64,000 nt of DNA from Saprospiraceae bacterium (GTDB taxonomy: Bacteria > Bacteroidota > Bacteroidia > Chitinophagales > Saprospiraceae), in assembly GCA_029262995.1 (NCBI GenBank), contig JAJCYH010000015.1, positions 48,859 to 112,858 on the forward strand, in the 5' to 3' direction. Of this stretch, positions 53,694-61,413 are shown piece by piece. The first letter of the stretch is position 1; each line of letters opens with the position of its first letter. The notes below the pieces were generated by a model, which worked only from the letters and a program-made list of their open reading frames with translations, did no database searches and had not been told where the DNA came from. The translations under genes were made by a program, and so were the position numbers.

Positions 53694-54791
53694 ATGAGCT
53701 TAAGAAATTTATATATAGCGGCAACGAGCCAGCATGTTGGAAAAACAACATCAACACTGGGATTGGCAGCAAGTTTCAAGAAGGCGGGTATCAATATTGG
53801 GTATTGCAAACCCGTAGGCCAGATGCATGTAGAAATAAAAAACAGTGTTGTTGATAAGGATGCAGTATTATTTGCTGATTTGTTAAAACTTGATATTTGT
53901 CCAGAGGTTCATAGTCCTGTTATATTGGGGAAAGGTTCAACAAGCTTATATCTTGATAATCCAGAATCATATGATCTAGAATCAAAAATAATTCATGCCA
54001 ATAAACTATTGTCTGAACAACATGACGGAACCATCTTTGAAGGAACCGGTCATCCAGGAGTAGGAAGTGTTGCTGACATTTCTAATGCAAGAGTTGCTAA
54101 GATGTTGGATGCTAAAGTTGTGATGATTGTAGAAGGAGGAATTGGAAGTGCAATTGATAAGCTCAACATGTCACTTTCATTATTTAGAGAACTGGATGTT
54201 CCTATTATGGGTGTAATAATAAATAAGGTAATACCTGAGAAAAGAGAAATTGTAGAAAAGTATGTAGGCAAATGGCTTGTAAAGAAAAATCTTAAGCTAT
54301 TGGGTGTGGTACCCTATGACAATATGTTGGCCTATCCTCTCATTTGGACGATATCTAAGGCTATTGAAGGTGATTTTGAGCACTTTAAAGAAAAGGGATT
54401 TAATAAGGTTGCCAATATACTAGCAGGTTCTGTAGTAGATAAAGATCAATTGCTTAAGTCAACCGATAATTTGCTTGTCGTAAGTTCAAGAGTATTAGAT
54501 GAGTCTATTCAAACCATTAGAAGTCATTCTTATGAAGATATGGAGGAGTCCCCTTTGAGTGGAATAATTGTAACAGGCGAGGGAGAAATCTCGGAAGATT
54601 CGTTGGAATATATAAATCAATTCAACTTGCCTGTAGTTAGGACTGAATTAGATACTTATGGCGTTGTTATTAAAATAAGTAAACTAGAGGTAAAGATCAA
54701 TCGACGAACGCCATGGAAAATTGCAAAAGCTATTGAGTTGATCCAGGAAAATGTCAATATTCCGTACATGATAGATCAACTCAAAGACTAA
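53694..54791 (+). CDS. BioD-like/DRTGG domain protein (phosphotransacetylase N-terminal family)
   Basis: A 365-residue protein. The N-terminal P-loop domain (about 1-220) resembles dethiobiotin synthetase: AATSQHVGKTTSTLGLA near 8-24 as Walker A, YCKPVGQ near 38, FEGTGHPGVGS near 113. A DRTGG-like domain follows at about 230-340 (SPLSGIIVTGEGE). This is the N-terminal region of long phosphate acetyltransferases but without the acetyltransferase domain. Such stand-alone forms are thought to be regulatory or to bind nucleotides. It lies divergent from the pan operon. Confidence 0.75.
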   Translation: MSLRNLYIAATSQHVGKTTSTLGLAASFKKAGINIGYCKPVGQMHVEIKNSVVDKDAVLFADLLKLDICPEVHSPVILGKGSTSLYLDNPESYDLESKIIHANKLLSEQHDGTIFEGTGHPGVGSVADISNARVAKMLDAKVVMIVEGGIGSAIDKLNMSLSLFRELDVPIMGVIINKVIPEKREIVEKYVGKWLVKKNLKLLGVVPYDNMLAYPLIWTISKAIEGDFEHFKEKGFNKVANILAGSVVDKDQLLKSTDNLLVVSSRVLDESIQTIRSHSYEDMEESPLSGIIVTGEGEISEDSLEYINQFNLPVVRTELDTYGVVIKISKLEVKINRRTPWKIAKAIELIQENVNIPYMIDQLKD

Positions 54792-54797
54792 ATATTA

Positions 54798-55283
54798 TCA
54801 TAATACGATAACACCATCAGCCATAAATTTTAATTCTTCTGCTGGTTCGGTGATTTGCATAATTTCTTCTTTTGACTTTCCTTCATCTTCAGCATAGTGT
54901 CGGAGTTCATCAACAGATGTTACTTCTCTGTAGGCAACACCTTCAATAATTACTTCTTTGCCAGCAATATCAAGAGGCATAAAAAATGCATAGTCTTTAA
55001 ACTTTACAAATACTGAAGGATCGGTTTGACCTTGTGCACTAACGAGGTTCATCCAGCATCCTTTGGCTTGGCAAACAGATTCAACGGTTGCCTTAACCTT
55101 TGTTCTAACAGAATCCTGAGAGGAGACCATTTCAATCAACTGACTGAATTCAATGGCATTATCAGCAGTTATAACTTTACCGAATTTTTCTCCTGGAGAC
55201 GATTCTTTCTGAGCTTGTTTACAAGAAAATACTGTTACCAGTGATAATAATCCAAGAATAAGAAATGATTTCATTTGAATCAA
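54798..55283 (-). CDS. DUF4920 lipoprotein
   Basis: A 161-residue lipoprotein with signal peptide ending VFSC near residue 21. The domain has VESVCQAKGCWMNL near 67-80 and FVKFKDYAFFMPLDIAGKEVIIEG near 92-115, the pattern of DUF4920. The Cys-x4-Cys may bind metal or be redox active. Function is unknown. It is single and convergent with the BioD-like gene. Confidence 0.8.
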   Translation of the reverse strand: MIQMKSFLILGLLSLVTVFSCKQAQKESSPGEKFGKVITADNAIEFSQLIEMVSSQDSVRTKVKATVESVCQAKGCWMNLVSAQGQTDPSVFVKFKDYAFFMPLDIAGKEVIIEGVAYREVTSVDELRHYAEDEGKSKEEIMQITEPAEELKFMADGVIVL

Positions 55284-55418
55284 TATTTAAACAATTTTGA
55301 AAGTAAATACGAATATACATAAAGGTCAAACATTTTGATGATTTGATTGATTAATTTAAGCATTTGAGCATTTTTTTAGGCACGAAGTAAAAGAGTTGAA
55401 ATTGCTTTTAAAAGAACG

Positions 55419-55449
55419 TTGCATGAAAAAATATAAAAGTATATATTTG
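55419..55449 (+). promoter_or_regulatory. Promoter of rpsF-rpsR-rplI
   Basis: TTG at 55419-55421, 20 bp, TATATTTG at 55442-55449: a good -33/-7 pair. It places the transcript start near 55456 and so supports ATG 55486 as the S6 start rather than in-frame starts further upstream. Confidence 0.65.
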
Positions 55450-55485
55450 CACCCCTTTTTAAATCGAATTATAACTAAGGATTTA

Positions 55486-56142
55486 ATGAAACAGTACGAA
55501 ATTACATTCATCATCGATCCCGTGCTGCCAGGTGATGAAATTAAAACGGCAGGAAAAGCTTACGAGAAGCTTTTAGAAAATGAAGGTTGTTCTTTGGTTC
55601 ACGTTGATGAGATGGGCCTAAAGCAACTTGCATATCCTATTAACAAAAGAAATTCTGGCGTATATAAAGCCATCGAGTTTCAGACTGAATCAGGTTCAGT
55701 TATTTCTAAATTGGAATTGGCTTTAAGAAGAGATGAGCGAATCATGCGATTTCTTACAGTTAAACTTGATAAATATGGTATCAAGTATAACGATGATAAG
55801 AGAAATGGTAAGATTGGAAATAAATCTCGAAAATCTGATGGAAAATCTGAGTCTGAAGGTGAATTTCAGGTTAAGGATGATTTGACATTGATTGAAGGCG
55901 TCGGTCCTAAAATTGCTAATCTTTTGGTAGTTGGGGGATTAAAGTCTTACAAAAGTGTTGCTGGTGCATCACAAGAAGATATCAAAGCGATTCTTTCAAA
56001 AGGCGGATCTGCTTATGCATTGCATGATCCATCAACCTGGACTCAGCAAGCAAAATTGGCTGCAGATGGTAAATGGGCAGAATTAAATGCTTTGAAAGAA
56101 AAATTAATTGGTGGAGTAAACGCTTCTTCTGAGGAAGAATAA
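55486..56142 (+). CDS. rpsF: 30S ribosomal protein S6 with C-terminal helix-hairpin-helix domain
   Basis: A 218-residue protein, about twice the usual S6 length. Residues 1-105 are the S6 domain (MKQYEITFIIDP, KQLAYPINKRNSGVY, LRRDERIMRFLTVK). A charged, Gly/Ser/Lys linker follows at about 106-130, then a domain of about 80 residues with the helix-hairpin-helix IEGVGPKIANLL and a tail with HDPSTWTQQAKLA. The same extra domain ends S1 in this window (58830-61292). S6 binds the 16S platform with S18, encoded next. The added domain might bind rRNA or DNA; its role is not known to me. Start by promoter position; the frame is open upstream to 55396. Confidence 0.92.
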   Translation: MKQYEITFIIDPVLPGDEIKTAGKAYEKLLENEGCSLVHVDEMGLKQLAYPINKRNSGVYKAIEFQTESGSVISKLELALRRDERIMRFLTVKLDKYGIKYNDDKRNGKIGNKSRKSDGKSESEGEFQVKDDLTLIEGVGPKIANLLVVGGLKSYKSVAGASQEDIKAILSKGGSAYALHDPSTWTQQAKLAADGKWAELNALKEKLIGGVNASSEEE

Positions 56143-56153
56143 AAATTAAAGCA

Positions 56154-56420
56154 ATGGCATCAAGAGACGACATAAAGTTTTTAAGCAATCCAAATATTGG
56201 AAAAGATAAAAAGAAGTACTGTAGATTTAAGAAATTCGGCATTCGACACATCGATTACAGAGATGCAGATTTTCTACTTCAATTTGTTAACGAACAGGGT
56301 AAACTTTTACCTAGGAGAATAACTGGTAACTCACTAAAGTATCAAAAGAAAGTCGCAATAGCTATAAAAAGAGCTAGACATCTTGCAATGATGCCCTATG
56401 TTGCCGATTTATTAAAATAA
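56154..56420 (+). CDS. rpsR: 30S ribosomal protein S18
   Basis: An 88-residue basic protein with KKYCRFKKFGIRHIDYRD near 22-39 and the signature LPRRITGNSLKYQKKVAIAI near 53-72, ending RHLAMMPYVADL. It pairs with S6 on the small subunit. It begins 11 bp after rpsF. Confidence 0.97.
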   Translation: MASRDDIKFLSNPNIGKDKKKYCRFKKFGIRHIDYRDADFLLQFVNEQGKLLPRRITGNSLKYQKKVAIAIKRARHLAMMPYVADLLK

Positions 56421-56435
56421 GAAGCTAATAAGGTC

Positions 56436-56882
56436 ATGGATATAATATTATTACAATCTATAAGTACACTTGGTGACAAACATGATGTAGTAGCTGTTAA
56501 GCCAGGCTATGGCAGAAACTATTTGATACCAAAAGGATTTGCAGTAATTGCAAATGCAACCAATCGTGCAAAACTTGATAAATTGATCGAGGAGGAGCAT
56601 TCAAAAGAGAATGCACGTATTGATGAATACAAAGAATTGGCAGAACAGATTAATGGTTCAACTATTCAGATTGGTGTTAAATCTGGAACGTCAGGTAAGA
56701 TATTTGGTAAGGTGACTAATGTACAAGTACTTAGTGCACTAAAAGATAAATTTGGTATCGAACTTGAGCGTAAGAAAATTCATCTTAGCGAGGAGCCTAA
56801 GGAAATAGGAACTTATCCAGTAACTATAAAATTTCACGATGAAGTTTCTGTAGATATCAGTATAGAGTTAATTAAAGAATAA
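56436..56882 (+). CDS. rplI: 50S ribosomal protein L9
   Basis: A 148-residue protein with the L9 N-terminal signature GDKHDVVAVKPGYGRNYLIP near 12-31, the long connecting helix and the C-terminal domain (GKIFGKVTNVQVLSALKD near 88-105). It binds 23S rRNA at the base of the L1 stalk. It is the last gene of the S6-S18-L9 operon; its stop lies inside the terminator hairpin. Confidence 0.97.
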   Translation: MDIILLQSISTLGDKHDVVAVKPGYGRNYLIPKGFAVIANATNRAKLDKLIEEEHSKENARIDEYKELAEQINGSTIQIGVKSGTSGKIFGKVTNVQVLSALKDKFGIELERKKIHLSEEPKEIGTYPVTIKFHDEVSVDISIELIKE

Positions 56883-56905
56883 TCGAATTATCGATTATTC
56901 TTTAA
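56872..56905. terminator. Bidirectional terminator overlapping both stop codons
   Basis: TTAAAGAATAATCGA, loop ATTA, TCGATTATTCTTTAA: a perfect 15-bp stem. The rplI stop (56880-56882) lies in its left arm and the convergent acyl-CoA synthetase stop (56895-56897) in its right arm. Confidence 0.8.
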
Positions 56906-58559
56906 GTGCTCTTCTCAATATTTTTCCAACATTTGTTTTAGGTAATTCTTTTTTGAATTCAACTTCTTTTGGGATTTTGTATCCTGTTAGATTTTGTCTG
57001 CAATGTGTTATCAATTCCTCTTCTGTTAGACTCTTGTCTCTTTTGACCACGAAGATTTTAACACATTCTCCAGATTTATCACTAGGGATACCAATGGCTG
57101 CACATTCAAGAACCTTTGGGTGAAGGCATACCACTTCTTCTATTTCGTTTGGATACACATTGAATCCTGAAACAAGGATCATGTCTTTTTTTCTGTCCAC
57201 TATTGTTAGATAGCCATCTTCACTTAGGAATCCGATATCTCCTGTGTTTAGCCAACCATCGGAAGTTAACGTTTGTGCGGTTTCTTTGGGTTTATTATAA
57301 TAGCCTTTCATTACCTGAGGTCCTCTTACCTGGATTTCACCAATTCCTTTTAGTTCGAGGCTATTTCCGCTTTCATCTACAATTCTCACTTCAGTAGAGG
57401 GAACAGGAATACCAACGGTCCCCAATCTCGAAGCATTTTTAGGATTTGAGCTTACTACTGGAGATGCCTCAGTCATTCCATATCCTTCTGATATGATTTT
57501 ACCAGTGAGCTCTTCCCATTTCAAAGCAACACTTTTTTGAAGTGCTGTTCCTCCTGCTGCCACAAATTGCAAATAATTCCAGTTTGACTTTCTGAAGTCA
57601 TCATCATTAAGCAACGCATTGTATAAAGTATTCACACCAGTCATTCCGGTGATTTGATATCGATCAAATTCTTTAATTACAGTTTTAAGTTTTTTCGGGT
57701 TTATTACCAAAACGGACAATGCACCCAGATCCATTGCGGTCAAACAGTTAACCGTAAAGGCAAAAATATGATACATTGGTAACGGTGCTAATATAATCTG
57801 GTCGTCTCCATCGGTAAGATAGGGTTTGATGAAGGTTTTGATCTGCATCATATTGGCAACTAGATTCTTGTTGGTTAACATAGCACCTTTGCTGATTCCA
57901 GTTGTTCCGCCGGTATATTGAAGGACTACAACGTTTTCAGGGTCATTTGGGAATTCAGAATTTATTTTGAAGTTTTTACCTTGTTTAATGGCGTCATTGA
58001 ATGTAACGGTATTGTCAAGATTAAACTTGGGCACCATTCTTTTTACATTTCGAATTGCAAAATTTACCAATGGGCCTTTTATCATTCCCAGCATATCACC
58101 AACTTCAGTTGTAATAACAACTTTTATATTGGTTTTATCTATTACTTTTTCCAGGTTAGATGCGAAGTTTTCTAAAATTAAGATACCCTTCACTTCACTA
58201 TCAATAAATTGATGCTCCATTTCTCTAGGTGTGTACAGGGGATTGGTGTTGACGACAATTAATCCAGCTTTGAGTACTCCAAAAATGGCAACGGGATACT
58301 GTAAAACGTTGGGCATCATTAAAGCAAATTTGTCTCCAGCTTGTAATCCTCTGCTTTGTAGGTAGGCTCCTAGTTGGGTGCTAAGTTGATCAAGCTCTTT
58401 ATATGTAATTTCTTTGCCCATTAATGAAAAGGCAGGTTTTGAGCTATACTTTTCACATGTTTCCTGCATGTAAGCTAAAATACTTGGGTATTTAGTAGGG
58501 TCTATGTTGGCAGGAATACCCGTTGGGTAATTATCCAGCCAGGGTTTTAATGATGTCAT
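56895..58559 (-). CDS. fadD: Long-chain acyl-CoA synthetase (AMP-binding, FadD-like)
   Basis: A 554-residue ATP-dependent ligase. The AMP-binding P-loop VLQYTGGTTGISKGAML lies near 212-228, YGMTEASPVVSS near 359-370, the DGWLNTGDIGFLSEDGYLTI hinge region near 427-446 and the C-terminal catalytic Lys in KTNVGKILRR near 541-550. It activates fatty acids to acyl-CoA at the membrane. Closest to FadD; a medium-chain or fatty acyl-AMP specificity cannot be excluded. Single gene, convergent with the ribosomal operon. Confidence 0.88.
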   Translation of the reverse strand: MTSLKPWLDNYPTGIPANIDPTKYPSILAYMQETCEKYSSKPAFSLMGKEITYKELDQLSTQLGAYLQSRGLQAGDKFALMMPNVLQYPVAIFGVLKAGLIVVNTNPLYTPREMEHQFIDSEVKGILILENFASNLEKVIDKTNIKVVITTEVGDMLGMIKGPLVNFAIRNVKRMVPKFNLDNTVTFNDAIKQGKNFKINSEFPNDPENVVVLQYTGGTTGISKGAMLTNKNLVANMMQIKTFIKPYLTDGDDQIILAPLPMYHIFAFTVNCLTAMDLGALSVLVINPKKLKTVIKEFDRYQITGMTGVNTLYNALLNDDDFRKSNWNYLQFVAAGGTALQKSVALKWEELTGKIISEGYGMTEASPVVSSNPKNASRLGTVGIPVPSTEVRIVDESGNSLELKGIGEIQVRGPQVMKGYYNKPKETAQTLTSDGWLNTGDIGFLSEDGYLTIVDRKKDMILVSGFNVYPNEIEEVVCLHPKVLECAAIGIPSDKSGECVKIFVVKRDKSLTEEELITHCRQNLTGYKIPKEVEFKKELPKTNVGKILRRALKE

Positions 58560-58761
58560 TTCAATTATCTGTTTCGTAATAGGGAAAATACAATTTTTAA
58601 CAAATAAACTATGTGGAAGCTTTAGAATAAAATCATTATTAATTTCCTTAAGTAGGAAAAATTTACAAATTTTCTAATAATTAATTGTAAGACAAGCTGT
58701 TAAGTGTGAATATTTTTTAGAAAAATTGAAAATAAGCTCTTTTTTCATTGAAGAATTATAA

Positions 58762-58769
58762 TATCTTTG
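58762..58769 (+). promoter_or_regulatory. -7 box of rpsA
   Basis: TATCTTTG fits TAnnTTTG and is followed by GCGCTCC, the same seven bases that follow the -7 box of the rRNA operon at 63776. The S1 start is 60 bp downstream. Confidence 0.6.
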
Positions 58770-58829
58770 CGCTCCAATTATTTTTAACCCTGTTTTACAT
58801 AAGTGTAGAACATACAAACCTGATTCGTT

Positions 58830-61292
58830 ATGTCTGACAATAAGAATCTTGAAAAAGACAAAAAAAATGAAGACGACAACAACGAAGAAATTACTTCTAC
58901 TGTTGTTGCAAAAGATCAAGATAATGATCACTCACCTGAAAAGGTAGATATTGAGATGGAAGATGAAGCAACTCTTCTCGCATCTACGCCACATGACGAC
59001 TTTGATTGGTCGATTGGTAACAAACACAAATTAAAATATTCTGAAAAAGAGATAACTGACTATCTTAAAGACTACGAGCAGTCACTTAATAGTATCTCAG
59101 AATTCGAATTGGTAAGAGGAACTGTTTCTTCAATTAATGATGGAAGTGTTCTTTTAGATATCAATTACAAATCAGATGGTCTTGTTCCTTTAACGGAATT
59201 TAGAGATAATCCAGATTTAAAAGTTGGTGATACTGTAGAGGTTTATATAGAAGCAAAAGAAGACGATAGAGGTCAATTACAACTTTCAAGAAGAAAGGCT
59301 AAATTGATCAAGGCATGGGAAAACATCGTTGATTCTTATGATAACGGTACTATCATAAAAGGTACTGTTGTCAGTAAAACCAAAGGTGGATTGATTGCAG
59401 ATGTAGGCGGATTGGAGACATTCCTTCCTGGATCTCAAATTGATATTAAGCCAATCATTGATTACGATTCGTATGTTGGTAAGACAATGGAATTTAAGGT
59501 TGTGAAGATTAATGAGGTTATCAAAAATGCTGTTGTATCTCACAAAGCATTAATCGAAAGTGATCTTGCAGAACAAAGAGAATCTATAATCGCAGGCCTT
59601 GAAAAAGGACAGGTTCTTGAAGGATTGGTTAAAAATATAACAGACTTTGGTGCCTTTATGGATCTTGGTGGTGTTGATGGTCTCCTTTATATCACAGATA
59701 TTTCATGGGGAAGAATAAATCATCCTAACGAGGTATTAGAATTGAATCAAAAGCTTAATGTTGTTGTATTAGATTTTGATGAAGACAAGAAAAGAATCTC
59801 TCTTGGTCTGAAACAACTTCAACCGCATCCATGGGAAGTTTTAGAAAATGAGATTATTGAAGGATCTACAATTAAAGGTAAGATCGTGAATATTGAGGAT
59901 TACGGTGCTTTTTTAGAGATTATTCCTGGAGTTGAAGGATTGATACACGTTTCAGAGGTTTCATGGAGCAATCAACCTGTTAACGCAAGAGAATATTTCT
60001 TTTTAGGTCAAGAGTTTGATGCTAAGGTTGTAACTATTGATAGAGATGAAAGAAAGATGTCCTTAAGTATCAAGCAACTTCTTGATGATCCTTGGGCTAA
60101 AGTTGTTGAAGAATACCCAGTAGAATCTAAGCATATAGGTAAAGTTAAAAACCTTACTCCTTATGGTGTTTTTGTTGAGTTGAAAGAAGGAATTGGAGGA
60201 ATGGTACATATCTCTGATCTTTCATGGACAAAGAGATATTCTCATCCTTCTGAATTTACTAAAGTAGGCCAGGATATTGATGTGGTTATTCTTGAAGTTG
60301 ATTCTGATAGCAGAAAACTTTCTCTTGGACATAAGCAATTGGAAGAAAACCCTTGGGATACTTTTGAAAATGTGTTCCCTGTTGGTTCGTTCCATGAAGC
60401 TACTGTTGTTAAGAAAGAGGACAGGGGTGCTATAGTACAATTGCCTTATGGCTTAGAAGCTTTTGCTCCTATTAAGCATATTAAGAAGGAAGATGGAAAT
60501 CTTGCAGAAGTCGATGAGACAATAACTGTAAAAGTTATAGAGTTCAACCGAGATGACAAGCGAATAATCGTTTCACACTTAAGATATCTTGAGGATATTA
60601 AGAGAGAAGCAGAAGGTGAAGTGGTTAAGGAGAAGCAAAAGCAAAAAACTCAAACCAGAGATAAAATTAAAAAAGCTAACTCGAAGGGAGAAGGTACGAC
60701 GCTTGGAGATTTAGGTGTATTTTCTAAATTGAAAGAGGCCTTTACTGAGCCAGCTGCCAAAAAGGGAGCACCTGCCAAAAAGGAATCTGCTGTTGAAAAG
60801 GAAGCATCTACAAAGAAAGAAGCACCTGCCAAAAAGGAATCTGCTGCCAAAAAGGGAGCACCTACAAAGAAAGAAGCACCTGCCAAAAAGGAAGCATCTA
60901 CAAAGAAAGAAGCACCTGCCAAAAAGGAATCTGTTGTTGAAAAGGGAGCACCTACAAAGAAAGAGGCACCTGTCAAAAAGGAAGCTGTTGTTACAAAGAA
61001 GAAGGAGGCTTCTAAAGCTAAAACAAGCAAGAAATCTACAGGAGATGATCTTAAAAAGATTGAAGGTATCGGTCCTAAAATAGCGGAGCATCTTACTAAT
61101 GGAGGAATTGCCACCTTTAAAGATTTAGCTAGTGCAGATAAATCTAAATTGGATGAGATACTTACAAATGCTGGTCCAAGATACAAGATGCATGACCCTA
61201 CTACTTGGCCTCAACAAGCGGCAATTGCTGCTGAAGGAGACTGGGATAAATTGAAAGAATTGCAGGATCAGTTAAATGGTGGAAAAGCGTAA
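58830..61292 (+). CDS. rpsA: 30S ribosomal protein S1 with Lys/Ala-rich linker and C-terminal helix-hairpin-helix domain
   Basis: An 820-residue protein, about 200 longer than common Bacteroidota S1. An acidic N-terminal stretch (about 1-90) is followed by six S1 domains between about 90 and 600, marked for example by GLVKNITDFGAFMDLGGVDG, GKIVNIEDYGAFLE and GKVKNLTPYGVFVEL. Then comes a repetitive linker (about 640-735) of KKEAPAKKE-type units, and a last domain of about 80 residues with IEGIGPKIAEHL and HDPTTWPQQAAIA, nearly half identical to the extra domain of S6. S1 brings mRNA to the ribosome, important where Shine-Dalgarno sites are weak. The basic linker may bind RNA. Confidence 0.95.
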   Translation: MSDNKNLEKDKKNEDDNNEEITSTVVAKDQDNDHSPEKVDIEMEDEATLLASTPHDDFDWSIGNKHKLKYSEKEITDYLKDYEQSLNSISEFELVRGTVSSINDGSVLLDINYKSDGLVPLTEFRDNPDLKVGDTVEVYIEAKEDDRGQLQLSRRKAKLIKAWENIVDSYDNGTIIKGTVVSKTKGGLIADVGGLETFLPGSQIDIKPIIDYDSYVGKTMEFKVVKINEVIKNAVVSHKALIESDLAEQRESIIAGLEKGQVLEGLVKNITDFGAFMDLGGVDGLLYITDISWGRINHPNEVLELNQKLNVVVLDFDEDKKRISLGLKQLQPHPWEVLENEIIEGSTIKGKIVNIEDYGAFLEIIPGVEGLIHVSEVSWSNQPVNAREYFFLGQEFDAKVVTIDRDERKMSLSIKQLLDDPWAKVVEEYPVESKHIGKVKNLTPYGVFVELKEGIGGMVHISDLSWTKRYSHPSEFTKVGQDIDVVILEVDSDSRKLSLGHKQLEENPWDTFENVFPVGSFHEATVVKKEDRGAIVQLPYGLEAFAPIKHIKKEDGNLAEVDETITVKVIEFNRDDKRIIVSHLRYLEDIKREAEGEVVKEKQKQKTQTRDKIKKANSKGEGTTLGDLGVFSKLKEAFTEPAAKKGAPAKKESAVEKEASTKKEAPAKKESAAKKGAPTKKEAPAKKEASTKKEAPAKKESVVEKGAPTKKEAPVKKEAVVTKKKEASKAKTSKKSTGDDLKKIEGIGPKIAEHLTNGGIATFKDLASADKSKLDEILTNAGPRYKMHDPTTWPQQAAIAAEGDWDKLKELQDQLNGGKA
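60748..61010 (+). repeat. Tandem coding repeats in the S1 linker
   Basis: About ten imperfect units of 24-30 bp built from GCACCTGCCAAAAAGGAA-like and GCATCTACAAAGAAAGAA-like blocks, coding for Ala/Pro/Thr/Ser-Lys-Lys-Glu/Gly. Unit order varies, a sign of slippage or unequal exchange. Long open frames on the opposite strand here are by-products of the repeat. Confidence 0.85.
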
Positions 61293-61318
61293 TTCGCCAT
61301 CCAATGAGCATATAATGA

Positions 61319-61350
61319 AATGCCTAAGCACTAATGCTTGGGCATTTTTT
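61319..61350 (+). terminator. Terminator of rpsA
   Basis: AATGCCTAAGCA, loop CTAA, TGCTTGGGCATT followed by a T-run, 27 bp after the S1 stop. Confidence 0.85.
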
Positions 61351-61413
61351 TTAAACAGTTTTGAATAATTTCTATTTAATTGGGATAACATTAATATTGT
61401 AAAAAAAATGTAA

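Noticed and set aside
53552..53854. 100-codon plus-strand frame before the BioD-like gene
   Set aside because: It overlaps the first 160 bp of a well-supported gene in another frame and its product resembles nothing.
60793..61083. Lys/Arg/His-rich open frame in another plus frame
   Set aside because: A shadow of the same rpsA repeat; the S1 frame is well supported to its end.
60650..61186. Long open frame (178 codons) on the minus strand, rich in Phe, Ala and Ser
   Set aside because: It is the mirror of the Lys/Ala repeat in rpsA; the low-complexity composition and position inside S1 show it is not a gene.
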